Both the position numbers and the translations under genes were made by a program. A DNA stretch of 54,561 bases from Streptomyces adelaidensis. Lineage in GTDB: Bacteria > Actinomycetota > Actinomycetes > Streptomycetales > Streptomycetaceae. Position 1 is the stretch's first letter. Every line of letters starts with the position of its first letter. Location: positions 1-54,561 of the forward strand of contig NZ_JAEMUX010000060.1 in assembly GCF_016598475.1 (NCBI RefSeq), written 5' to 3'. The notes beneath the pieces were generated by a model that ran no database searches, had not been told where the DNA came from, and saw nothing but the letters and a program-made list of their open reading frames with translations. Positions 8,787-18,000 of this stretch are shown one piece after another.

Positions 8787-10328
8787 TCAGAGGACCTTGG
8801 TGGACTCGCGTTCGTCCTCTGGGTCTTGGCCGCCCACGGCCGCCCCTGCGTCCCGGCTCCGGACGAAGTCCAGGAAGGAGTCGAGCTCGCGCTTGACCAC
8901 GGGGACCAGCAGGTAGAGGCCGATGATGTTGAAGACCGACAGCGTGAACAGCGCCGAGTCGGCCAGGCTGATCAGCGAGTCGAGGGAGAGCAGGGAGCCC
9001 GCGACGACGAACACGCTCCAGATGATTTTGAAGACGGTCTCGCTGGTCCTGCTCTTCCCGAAGAGGTAGGTCCACGCCTTGAGACCGTAGTAGCCCCAGG
9101 TCAGAATCGTGGAGAAGGCGAACAGCAGCACCGCGATCGTCAGCAGGTCGGGGAACCAGGGCAGCACGGTCCCGAAGGCGTCGGAGGTGATCGTGACGCC
9201 GCCGATGCTCTCGCCCTCGCGCGCCTCGGCCCAGCTGGCCGGTTTGGCGATGACGATGGTCAGCGCGGTCATGGTGCAGATGACGACCGTGTCGATGAAC
9301 GGCTCCAGCAGAGCGACCAGGCCCTCGCTCGCGGGGTGCCTGGTCTTGACCGCGGAGTGGGCGATCGGGGCGGAGCCCAGACCGGCCTCGTTGGAGAAGG
9401 CGGCCCGCTGGAAGCCGACGATCAGGGCACCGAGCACACCGCCCGTGACACCGTCGGCTTCGAACGCGCCCTCGAAAATTTCCTGGATCGCGTCGGGTAC
9501 CGCCGTGACGTTCACCAGGATGACGATCAGGCAGGCCACGATGTACATGCCGGCCATCGCCGGGACCAGCCGACTGGTGACCGAGGCGATGGAGCGGATG
9601 CCGCCGAGCAGCACCAGGCCGACCAGTGCGGCGACCACCAGGCCGAAGAGGATGGCACCGGCGGAGGAGGCCATGAAGCCGTCCTCCCCGCCGACGGTCG
9701 AGGCGACCTGCGCGTAGCTCTGGTTGGCCTGGAGCAGGTTCCCGCCGAAGAGGCCGAAGAAGAGGATCATGACGGAGGCGAGGACGGCGAGCACCTTGCC
9801 GAACATGGCGCCGCCCTTGCCGAAGCGCTCGGCGAGTCCCTTGGGCAGGTAGTGCATCGGACCGCCGGAGACGGTGCCGTCCTCGTGCTCCTGGCGGTAC
9901 TTCACACCGAGGGTGACCTCGACGAACTTGGTGGCCATGCCGAGCAGGCCGCAGAGGATCATCCAGAAGGTGGCGCCGGCGCCACCGATGCTGACGGCGA
10001 CGGCGACACCGGCGATGTTGCCGAGGCCGACGGTGCCGGAGACGGCGGCGGTCAGCGCCTGGAAGTGGTTGACCTCACCGGGCGAGCCCTCCTCGTCGTA
10101 CTTGCCGCGCACCACATCGAAGGCGAGCTTGAACTTGCGGGCCTGGATGAGCCCGAACCAGGTGGTGAAGACGAGGCCCGCGACCACCAGCCAGGCGACG
10201 ATGAGCGGAAGTTCGGTGCCGCCGACGGACACGGCGTAGAAGACGACGTCGCTGACATGTTCGGCGACGGGTTCGAAGAAATCGCTGACTGCGTCGTCGA
10301 TGGATGTGGTGACGGACTCGAGTGACAT
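8787..10328 (-). CDS. Sodium:alanine symporter family (AGCS) transporter
   Basis: A 513-residue polytopic membrane protein with about 11 hydrophobic segments. Signature blocks of the alanine/glycine:cation symporter family are clear: TAAVSGTVGLGNIAGVAVAV near residue 92, SGGPMHYLPKGL in the cytoplasmic loop, and FQRAAFSNEAGLGSAPIAHS, the conserved ion/substrate region. It imports alanine or glycine with Na+ or H+. An N-terminal segment of about 40 residues and a charged tail flank the core. It is monocistronic, with a terminator at 8732-8768, and is transcribed away from nhaA, sharing its upstream region with a Crp-like site at 10463-10476. Confidence 0.94.
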   Translation of the reverse strand: MSLESVTTSIDDAVSDFFEPVAEHVSDVVFYAVSVGGTELPLIVAWLVVAGLVFTTWFGLIQARKFKLAFDVVRGKYDEEGSPGEVNHFQALTAAVSGTVGLGNIAGVAVAVSIGGAGATFWMILCGLLGMATKFVEVTLGVKYRQEHEDGTVSGGPMHYLPKGLAERFGKGGAMFGKVLAVLASVMILFFGLFGGNLLQANQSYAQVASTVGGEDGFMASSAGAILFGLVVAALVGLVLLGGIRSIASVTSRLVPAMAGMYIVACLIVILVNVTAVPDAIQEIFEGAFEADGVTGGVLGALIVGFQRAAFSNEAGLGSAPIAHSAVKTRHPASEGLVALLEPFIDTVVICTMTALTIVIAKPASWAEAREGESIGGVTITSDAFGTVLPWFPDLLTIAVLLFAFSTILTWGYYGLKAWTYLFGKSRTSETVFKIIWSVFVVAGSLLSLDSLISLADSALFTLSVFNIIGLYLLVPVVKRELDSFLDFVRSRDAGAAVGGQDPEDERESTKVL

Positions 10329-10666
10329 CGGGTCTACCTCGGGGAGCGGGGACGTGCTGGCGGGGCGCCGCGGTGGGGGTGGGGAAAGACGCGGTAGGGG
10401 CGTGGTGAAGGTGGGCCCGCGACGGAGTGGGAAGTCTTACCATGTTCATTGCGAATCCTTTAGTGACGTGAGTCACCCAAAGGCCCCTCTCGGCGTGAAC
10501 CCCCAGGGGTGGTGACGTGATCGTTATCCGGATCTGAGCGTCCGTTGAGGGAACGCGGCCGTCTTGTAGAGTGCGAAGAACGCGTCGAGAGGCGCGCGGT
10601 GTGCCGGGAAGTCTGGTCGGCGTGTAGGGGCCTTGTGCCCGTCCGTCGAATCCCGGAGGCCCCCGT
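10329..10666. other. Divergent promoter region, symporter / nhaA
   Basis: A 338-base region between divergent transporter genes. It holds the palindrome described at 10463-10476 and an AT-richer patch at about 10430-10465 that is the likely symporter promoter area. No glycine riboswitch pattern was found ahead of the symporter gene despite its amino-acid substrate. Confidence 0.5.
10463..10476. promoter_or_regulatory. Crp-like palindrome
   Basis: GTGACGTGAGTCAC fits GTGA-N6-TCAC, the core of Crp/FNR-family sites. Its centre is about 140 bases upstream of the symporter start and 200 bases upstream of nhaA. Function is inferred only from pattern and position. Confidence 0.4.
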
Positions 10667-11998
10667 ATGTGTGCTGCCCCGCGTGAGCGTTCCGTCTTCC
10701 TCGGGCTGCTGCCCTGGCCGGAGCGTGAGCGGGTGGCCCGGGCGCTGCGTACGGAGACGGTCGGCGGGCTGGTGCTGCTGGTGGCGGCCGCGGTGGCGCT
10801 GGTGTGGGCGAACAGCCCGCTGAAGGACCTCTACGAGCGGATACGTGACTTCCACTTCGGCGTACCGGCGCTCGGGTTGGATCTGTCGGTGGGGCACTGG
10901 ACCTCCGACGGGCTGCTGACGGTGTTCTTCCTGGTCGCCGGGATCGAACTGAAGCGCGAGCTGGTCGTCGGCGAACTGCGCACACCGGCCACGGCCGCGC
11001 TGCCGGTCGTCGCGGCCGTGTGCGGGATGGCGGTGCCCGCGGCCGTCTACGTCGCCACGGTCGGTCCGGGCGGCGGCAAATTGGACGGGTGGGCGGTGCC
11101 GATGGCCACCGACATCGCCTTCGCCCTCGCCGTTCTGGCGGTCATCTCCACCCATCTGCCCGCTGCCCTGCGCGCGTTCCTGCTCACCTTGGCCGTGGTC
11201 GACGACCTCGGCGCGATCCTCGTCATCGCCGTCTTCTTCACCGACGATCTCAATCCGTACGCGCTGGGCGGGGCGGCGGCGGGCCTGATCGTCTTCTACA
11301 CGCTCCAGCGGCTGCGGGTGACCGGCTGGTGGTGGTACGCGCCCCTCGGAGTCACGGTCTGGGCGCTGATGTACAACGGCGGCGTCCACGCCACCGTCGC
11401 CGGCGTCGCCATGGGGCTGATCCTTCGCACCCGCCCCGACGAGGGCGAGTCGGCGTCGCCGGGCGAGCGCACCGGGCACCTGCTGCACCCCCTGTCCGCC
11501 GGCGTCGCCGTCCCCCTGTTCGCGCTGTTCGCCGCGGGAGTGAGCGTCTCCGCCGATGCCCTGGGCGAGGTGTTCACCCGTCCGGAGCCGCTCGGCGTCA
11601 TCCTGGGCCTGGTGCTCGGCAAGATCGTGGGCATCTTCACGGGGACCTACCTCGCGGCCCGCTTCACCCGAGCGCGGCTCAATCCCGACCTCGCCTGGGC
11701 CGACGTGTTCGCGCTCGCCACCCTGGCCGGCATCGGGTTCACCGTCGCCCTGCTCATCGCTGAACTCGCCTTCCCCCAAGCGGCGCAGGGCGAACACGTC
11801 AAAGCCGCGGTCCTCATCGCCTCCCTCGTCTCCGCTCTCCTCGCCACGCTGCTCCTGCGTCGCCGCAACCGGCTCTACCGGCGCCTGTACGACGAGGAGA
11901 GCGTCGACGCGGACGCCGACGGCATCCCGGACGTCTACCAGCAGGCAGTCGAAGCCCCGAGCAGGGCGGACCGGCAGGACGAGGCGTCCGGCCGATGA
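10667..11998 (+). CDS. nhaA: Na+/H+ antiporter NhaA
   Basis: A 443-residue antiporter with about 12 hydrophobic segments. The conserved ion-binding acids are present: D149 in ATDIAF, and D179 and D180 in VVDDLGA, corresponding to E. coli D133, D163 and D164. The family motif GIELKRELVVGEL (residues 92-104) is intact. It exports Na+ in exchange for protons. The ATG at 10667 follows GGAGG. The C-terminus ends in a hydrophilic tail (residues ~400-443) containing DADADGIPDVYQQ, an acidic stretch similar to calcium-binding repeats. A 61-residue ORF overlaps its stop by four bases. Multiple NhaA paralogues are common in Streptomyces. Confidence 0.95.
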   Translation: MCAAPRERSVFLGLLPWPERERVARALRTETVGGLVLLVAAAVALVWANSPLKDLYERIRDFHFGVPALGLDLSVGHWTSDGLLTVFFLVAGIELKRELVVGELRTPATAALPVVAAVCGMAVPAAVYVATVGPGGGKLDGWAVPMATDIAFALAVLAVISTHLPAALRAFLLTLAVVDDLGAILVIAVFFTDDLNPYALGGAAAGLIVFYTLQRLRVTGWWWYAPLGVTVWALMYNGGVHATVAGVAMGLILRTRPDEGESASPGERTGHLLHPLSAGVAVPLFALFAAGVSVSADALGEVFTRPEPLGVILGLVLGKIVGIFTGTYLAARFTRARLNPDLAWADVFALATLAGIGFTVALLIAELAFPQAAQGEHVKAAVLIASLVSALLATLLLRRRNRLYRRLYDEESVDADADGIPDVYQQAVEAPSRADRQDEASGR

Positions 11999-12180
11999 CC
12001 GCCGACGCCTCGCTGCCGGCACCCGTGATCGTCGCCGCCGCCCTGCTGATCAGGACGGCGCTCGGCGAACTCCGGCAACCGGGCGGCGCACGCGAGCGGT
12101 GGGCCTGGACCACCGACCGCCCGGCCATGGCCGGCGGAGCCGTCGCGGCGATGGCCGTCCTGCTGCTCGGCCGGCACTAG
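11995..12180 (+). CDS. Small membrane ORF coupled to nhaA
   Basis: A 61-residue ORF whose ATG overlaps the nhaA stop in an ATGA junction. It has two short hydrophobic stretches, APVIVAAALLI and MAGGAVAAMAVLLL, separated by a charged loop with a tryptophan pair. Codon use has the expected third-position GC. It matches no family I know. Position and topology suggest a small accessory of the antiporter, but it could also be a chance frame after nhaA. Confidence 0.45.
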   Translation: MTADASLPAPVIVAAALLIRTALGELRQPGGARERWAWTTDRPAMAGGAVAAMAVLLLGRH

Positions 12181-12475
12181 GCCGGCGTTGCCGCCGTGGC
12201 CTGGGGGGCGGCGGGCCGCGGTCCGCTTGGTCGCCTTGCGCGGGCCGAGGAGCTTTCCCAGTGGCTCACCGGCACTCAGGCTCTGCTCAACACTGCCGGG
12301 ACACGGCAATGTATGGGGGTGGTGCGGTCGTACATCATGGCGTTCGGGGGAGCACTGCGGATGGGTTCGGTGCCGGACACCGGCAGGTGTGCGGCACCGA
12401 ACCCGGACGGAAAGCGGTGCACCGTCCACAGACGCCACAGGTGCCACAGAGGCTGTGTTCGGGAGAGGGGGACGG
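12181..12475. other. Leader region of the flotillin module, with nested hairpin
   Basis: About 295 bases between the small ORF and the YqiJ-like gene. The plus frame stays open through here, but its composition does not look coding. The main structure is the nested inverted repeat at 12363-12404, listed separately. The rest contains no recognisable promoter motif. Confidence 0.5.
12363..12404 (+). promoter_or_regulatory. Nested stem-loop ahead of the flotillin module
   Basis: GGGTTCGGTGCCG at 12363-12375 pairs perfectly with 12392-12404. Inside, ACACC and GGTGT pair around the loop GGCA, separated from the outer stem by one G opposite G. The result is an 18-pair hairpin about 70 bases before the first start codon. 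It could be a terminator of the nhaA unit or a leader element of the next operon. Confidence 0.6.
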
Positions 12476-12898
12476 ATGACGCCCATGTCGATGCCGACGC
12501 TCGTTCAGGCCGCCGTGGGCTTTCCCGTCCTCCTCTTCACCGCCGGCCTTGTCGTGGTCGTGTGCTTCTGGCTGCTGGTCGCCGTCGGCGTCACCTCCCT
12601 GGGCAGCTTCGACGCGGACGTCGACCTGGAGGGCTGGGGGATGGGCGGGGTACCGGTGTCGGTCGCGTTGTCCCTGCTCACCGCGCTCGCCTGGTTCCTC
12701 GGTGTCGGCGCGAGCGTCCTGCTGGTCGGACTGACGGGTGAGGGAGCGGTGACCGGCCTGCTGCGTCCGGTGGTGACGGCCGGGGCGTTGTTCGTCGCCT
12801 GGCGGCTGACCTGCCTGTTCGTACGGCCGCTGCACCGGCTCTTCCCCGACGAACCCGGCTTCGCCCGTTCCGCGGCGCCCGACCGCCGCAAAGCCTGA
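12476..12898 (+). CDS. YqiJ/NfeD-like membrane protein
   Basis: A 140-residue protein with three hydrophobic stretches (about residues 10-36, 58-85 and 90-110) and a short basic tail. A small membrane protein directly before a flotillin gene corresponds to YqiJ-type partners (OB-fold/NfeD-like) of YqiK flotillins. The start at ATG 12476 follows GGGAGAGGGGGACGG; the open frame upstream has no coding character. The classical NfeD soluble OB domain is short or missing here, so the family name rests on context. It likely anchors or shapes the flotillin assembly in the membrane. Confidence 0.7.
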   Translation: MTPMSMPTLVQAAVGFPVLLFTAGLVVVVCFWLLVAVGVTSLGSFDADVDLEGWGMGGVPVSVALSLLTALAWFLGVGASVLLVGLTGEGAVTGLLRPVVTAGALFVAWRLTCLFVRPLHRLFPDEPGFARSAAPDRRKA

Positions 12899-12978
12899 GC
12901 CACCACACGCCTCGGCGGGGCCCGGCCCCGTACGGCCGTCTCCCACTTCAACCGCCCTATGCCTCAAGGACGTATGCC

Positions 12979-15012
12979 ATGGATGTCATCGGCGTGCTCG
13001 CCGTCGTCTGCCTGCTCTTCGTTGTCCTCGTGCTGTTCGTCGTCTCGCGGCTGTTCCGCAAGGTGGAGCAGGGCAAGGCGCTGATCGTCTCCAAGATGCG
13101 CAGGGTCGACGTGACCTTCACCGGGCAGGTCGTCCTGCCGGTGCTGCACAAGGCCGAGGTGATGGACATCTCGGTGAAGACCATCGAGATCATGCGGGCC
13201 GGCAAGGAGGGGCTGATCTGCCGGGACAACATCCGCGCGGACATCCGGATCTCGTTCTTCGTGAAGGTCAACAAGACCGTGGAGGACGTCGTCAAGGTCG
13301 CCCAGGCGGTCGGTACGGCGCGGGCGAGTGACCGGGACACATTGCAGGAGCTGTTCCACGCGAAGTTCTCCGAGGCCCTCAAGACCGTCGGCAAGCAGCT
13401 GGACTTCACCGACCTCTACACCAAGCGCGAAGAGCTGCGGTACCGGATCATCGAGGTCATCGGCGTCGACCTCAACGGCTACCACCTGGAGGACGCGGCG
13501 ATCGACTACCTGGAGCAGACGCCGCTGATCCAGCTCGACCCGGCCAACGTCCTCGACGCGCAGGGCATCCGGAAGATCACCGAGCTGACGGCCGTGGAGC
13601 ACGTGCGCACCAACGAGGCCCAGCGCACGGAGGAGAAGGAGATCAAGCGGCAGAACGTCGACGCCCGCGAGGCCATCCTGGAGCTGGAGCGGCGGCAGGT
13701 GGATGCCGAGATCAAGCAGCGGCGGGAGATCGAGACCGTACGGGCGCGTGAGGAGGCCGAGACGGCGCGGGTGGTGGAGGAGGAGCGGCTGCGGGCGCAG
13801 GGCGCGTTCCTCGCCACCGAGGAGAAGCTCGGCGTCCAGCGGGAGAACCAGGCCCGTGAGATCGCCGTCGCCGCGAAGAACCGTGAGCGGGTCATCGCCG
13901 TAGAGAGCGAGCGCATCGAGAAGGACCGGCTCCTCGAAGTCATCGCCCGGGAGCGGGAGACCGAGCTGACCCGGATCGCCGCGTCGAAGGAGGTCGAGGC
14001 GGAGAAGCGGGAGATCGCCGAGGTCATCCGTGAGCGCGTCGCGGTGGACCGTACGGTCGCCGAGCAGGAGGAGTCCATCAAGAAGCTCCGTGCCGTGGAG
14101 GAGGCGGAGCGGCAGCGGCAGACCGTGATCATCGCCGCCGAGGCCGAGGCGCAGGAGCAGCTGGTCAAGGACATCAAGGCCGCGGAGGCCGCCGAGCAGG
14201 CCGCCACGCACCGGGCCGCCGAGGAACTCACCCTGGCCGAGGCCCGGTTGAAGACGGCCGACCTCGACGCGCGGGCCAAGGTCCGGCTCGCCGAGGGCGT
14301 CCAGGCGGAGGCCGCCGCCGAAGGCCTGGCCGCCGTGCAGGTCCGCGACAAGGAGGCCGAGGTCATCGAGAAGTCCGGCCGGGCGGAGGCGGAGGCCACC
14401 GAGGCGCGGATGCGGGCCGAGGCGGAGGGCGCCAGGGCGAAGGCGCTCGCCGAGGCCACCGCCATCGGCGAGAAGCTGAAGGCGGAGGCCGCCGGTCTCA
14501 CCGAGAAGGCGGCGGCGATGGCCGCGCTGGACGAGGCGTCCCGTACGCACGAGGAGTACCGGCTGCGGCTGGAGGCCGAGAAGGACATCCGGCTCGCCGG
14601 GCTTGAGGTGCAGCGGCAGGTCGCCGAGGCGCAGGCCACCGTGCTCGCCACCGGGCTGGAGAACGCCGACATCAACATCGTCGGCGGTGAATCGGTGTTC
14701 TTCGACCGGCTGATGTCCTCGATCGCGCTCGGTAAGGGCCTCGACGGCTTCGTCCAGCACTCCGAGACCGCCCAGGCGCTCGCCAAGCCCTGGCTCGACG
14801 GCACCGCCAGCTTCCCCGACGACCTCGGCCGCGTCCTCGGCTCGGTCTCGACGGCCGACGTGCAGAACCTCACCGTCTCCGCGCTGCTGATGAAGCTGAT
14901 GGGGAAGGGCGGGGCCGACTCCGCCGCGTTGCGGCAGCTGCTCGACAAGGCGGGCGAGCTGGGTGTCTCGGACACCGCCCTCGCCGGCCTGAACGGCACC
15001 GCCAAGATCTGA
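12979..15012 (+). CDS. Flotillin-like SPFH/band-7 protein (YqiK type)
   Basis: A 677-residue protein. An N-terminal membrane segment (residues ~3-25) is followed by an SPFH/band-7 domain (~30-200; for example MDISVKTIEIMRAGKEGL and IRADIRISFFVKV). A long Glu/Arg/Ala-rich coiled coil spans ~200-560, and a flotillin-type C-terminus follows (~560-677, including ENADINIVGGESVFF). Flotillins oligomerise and organise membrane microdomains. Length and layout match the YqiK group rather than short eukaryotic-like flotillins. It is flanked by a YqiJ-like gene and a giant AAA+ ATPase gene on the same strand, which suggests one membrane-associated machine. Confidence 0.93.
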   Translation: MDVIGVLAVVCLLFVVLVLFVVSRLFRKVEQGKALIVSKMRRVDVTFTGQVVLPVLHKAEVMDISVKTIEIMRAGKEGLICRDNIRADIRISFFVKVNKTVEDVVKVAQAVGTARASDRDTLQELFHAKFSEALKTVGKQLDFTDLYTKREELRYRIIEVIGVDLNGYHLEDAAIDYLEQTPLIQLDPANVLDAQGIRKITELTAVEHVRTNEAQRTEEKEIKRQNVDAREAILELERRQVDAEIKQRREIETVRAREEAETARVVEEERLRAQGAFLATEEKLGVQRENQAREIAVAAKNRERVIAVESERIEKDRLLEVIARERETELTRIAASKEVEAEKREIAEVIRERVAVDRTVAEQEESIKKLRAVEEAERQRQTVIIAAEAEAQEQLVKDIKAAEAAEQAATHRAAEELTLAEARLKTADLDARAKVRLAEGVQAEAAAEGLAAVQVRDKEAEVIEKSGRAEAEATEARMRAEAEGARAKALAEATAIGEKLKAEAAGLTEKAAAMAALDEASRTHEEYRLRLEAEKDIRLAGLEVQRQVAEAQATVLATGLENADINIVGGESVFFDRLMSSIALGKGLDGFVQHSETAQALAKPWLDGTASFPDDLGRVLGSVSTADVQNLTVSALLMKLMGKGGADSAALRQLLDKAGELGVSDTALAGLNGTAKI

Positions 15013-15018
15013 CCGGCC

Positions 15019-15063
15019 CGTGGTCAGGAGCTGCCGCACAGGGGACGGCAGCTCCTGGCCACG
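15019..15063 (+). terminator. Long hairpin between flotillin and AAA+ genes
   Basis: An 18-pair stem with a single G-T pair: 15019-15036 with 15046-15063, loop CACAGGGGA. It starts seven bases after the flotillin stop and ends 27 bases before the next start. It may be a terminator or a partial attenuator that sets the ratio of flotillin to ATPase. Confidence 0.65.
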
Positions 15064-15090
15064 TTCTTCACGACTCCTGAGAGGGATCCC

Positions 15091-18000
15091 ATGACCACCG
15101 GCCCGGACACCGGCACGTACGACGCCGTGGACACCGGCACCTATGAGGTGCTGCGCGACCGGCTCACCGCGCAGGCCGCCGAACTCGCCCGGCGTGCCGA
15201 GGCGCTCAACTCCCGCCGCACCGAGGAGTTCGGCTCGACCCGGCTCGAACTGGCCGGCACCGAGCGGCTGCGCACCGAGCACGCCTGTGTGCCCCGCGAC
15301 ATCGTGGCCGTCGGCGACGTGCTGCTCTTCGGGCACAACGTCTTCCTCGACGTGAAGCCGGACACGGCTGTGCGTGATGTCTTCGCCCTGCACGACCGCG
15401 ACCTGAACCGGCTGCCCGAGGACGCCGTGCCCGGCCTGCTGGACGACCCGGCCTTCGTACGGGAGTTCGCGGCCCTGTACCGCTACTACCGCCAGGCTCA
15501 TCTGCTGCAACTGCGGCTCGTGGACGGCAAGTTGCTGGCCGTCTTCCGGACCGGTGAGAAGGCCGACGACATCCGGGTGCTGCGCTGGGCGCTGTCCGAC
15601 GACGGCCGGGCCGTCTTCCTGGACGCGCGCGGCGAACGGGACCATGTCCTGCCGCCCTCCCATGACTTCGAGTGGACCCCGACGACCCGGGCGGACCATG
15701 TCCTCGGCCGTCACCCGCATGTGTCCATCGGCGGCGAGGTCTTCGTCGGCACGGTCGGCGGCGCTCTCACCGTCAAGGCCGAGGACGACACCGAGACGAG
15801 CGAGGGGATCCACGCCGAACCGGTCGACGAGCCGCTGCAGTCGCTCGCCGACGCGGACATCGCCCACGCGCGCGTGGGCGCCCTGATCCTGCTGCGGATC
15901 CGCCCCTACAAGGAGGACGCCCACCGCTACCTGGTGTTCAACACCCTCACCAGGACGGTCGTCCGGCTCGACGGCATCGGGCAGGCGTGCCGTCGGCTGC
16001 CCGAGGACCAGGGCATCGTCTTCCCCGGCGGCCACTGCCTTGCGACCGGCACGTACAAGACGTTCGACGGCGTCGACACGGACGGTCCGGAGTTCGAGCG
16101 CGTGGTGCGCTCGCCCAACGGCGAGGACGTCGTCTTCGCGTTCCACGCGCGCGTGGCCGGCCGTAGCCTGTTGCTGCCGTACAACGTGATCCGAAAAGAG
16201 GTCGCGACCCCGCTGTCCTGCGACGGCTGGGCACTGTTCGACGACGGCACGCTGATGGTCCTGCGCGCGGACCCCGCGGGAGTCGACGCCGAACCGCGGC
16301 GCGTGCATCCGGTCCAGCTGTGGCGCTCCCCGTACGTCTCCGACACCCACGCCGCCGGCCGGCCCGTCGGCACCGGGCCCCTGGCCCGCGTCGGCAACGC
16401 CGACCTCGTGCGCGGCATCTCCGACTGCCTGTCCGTCACCCGAGCGGTCGCCGAGACGGCGTCGACGCCGACGAGCGAGGTGTACGAGGCGCTGGCCGCC
16501 GCCTGCGTCCGGGCCGCCGACTCCCACCACTGGCTGAGCGAGCCCGAACTCGGTGATCTGGGCACCCCGTTGGAGCAGGTCAGGGCCACCGCCGAGCAGG
16601 TGCTGGCCGAGTTCGAGACCGTCCAGGCCCTCACCCGCCGGGCTGCCGAAGCGCTCGCCGAAGCCGCCGCGCGCGTCGCGACGGTCGTACGACGGCTGCG
16701 CGGGGAGGCGCCGCGCGGTGCCGCCGCCTGGATGGCGGGTCTGACCGAGCTCCGGCAGGCGCACGGCCACCTGCTCACGCTCAGGGACCTGCGGTACGCG
16801 GACACCTCTCGTGTCGACGAGCTGGCCGCGGACGCCGAGTCCGACCTCGCGTCCTTCGGGCAGCGGGCCGTCGCCGACCTGGCCCGCGACGGCGCCTTCG
16901 CCGACCAGCACGCGGACGTCGAGCGGCTGCTCGCGGACGCCGGGGCGATCGCCACCGTCGCCGAGGGCGCGCCCGTCGCCGCCCGCCTCGGCGAACTGGC
17001 CGACCGGCTGCGCGCGGTGACCGAGGTCGTCGCCGGACTCGACATCGGCGACGCCACCGTCCGTACGTCGATCCTGGAGCGGGTCGCCGAGGTGCTGGGC
17101 GGAGTCAACCGCGCCCGCGCCACCCTCGACGCCCGCCGCCGCGAACTCCGCGACCGTGAGGGACGGTCCGCGTTCGCCGCCGAGTTCGCCCTGCTCGGCC
17201 AGACCCTCACCGGCGCACTCGCGGCCGCCGACAGTCCCGAGAGCTCCGACGACCAACTCGCCCGGGTGCTCGTGCAGTTGGAGAACCTGGAGTCCCGGTT
17301 CGCCGAGTTCGACGACTTCCTGGGCACGCTCGCGGACAAGCGTGACGAGGTCCACGAGGCGTTCTCCGCCCGCAAGCAGACCCTCGCCGACGCCCGCGCC
17401 CGCCGCGCGGAGCGCCTGGCCGACTCGGCGGCACGGGTGCTGACGACCGTCGCCCGCCGGGCGGCCACGCTTCCCGACGCGGACGCCGTCGCCACGTACT
17501 TCACCTCCGACCCGATGCCGGCGAAAGTCCGCCGAGTCGCCGACGAGCTGCGTGAACTCGGCGACCAGGTCCGCGCGGAGGAGCTCGACGGCCGCCTCAA
17601 GGCCGCCCGGCAGGAGGCGCTGCGCGCCCTGCGCGACCGCGGCGACCTGTACGCCGACGACGGCCGCACCCTGCGCCTGGGCACCCACCGCTTCGCGGTC
17701 AACACCCAGCCGCTCGACCTCACCCTGGTCCCGCACGGCGACACCCTCGCCTTCGCGCTGACCGGCACCGACTACCGGGCCCCGGTCACGGACCCCGACT
17801 TCGCCGCGACCCGCCCGTACTGGGACCGTCCGCTCCCCTCGGAGTCGCCCGAGGTCTACCGCGCGGAACACCTCGCCGCCCGCCTGCTGGACGAACACGG
17901 CCCGGCGGCCCTCGCGGAGACCGAGCTGGGAGCACTGGTCGGACAGGCGGCGCAGGAGGCGTACGACGAGGGCTACGAGCGCGGTGTCCACGACCACGAC

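Noticed and set aside
8781..10325. A plus-strand frame opposite the alanine symporter
   Set aside because: The minus strand encodes a complete AGCS transporter with conserved motifs; the plus frame is Gly/Asp/Gln-rich noise.
10329..10500. A glycine riboswitch ahead of the alanine/glycine symporter gene
   Set aside because: No matching conserved core sequences or tandem aptamer pattern were found in the leader.
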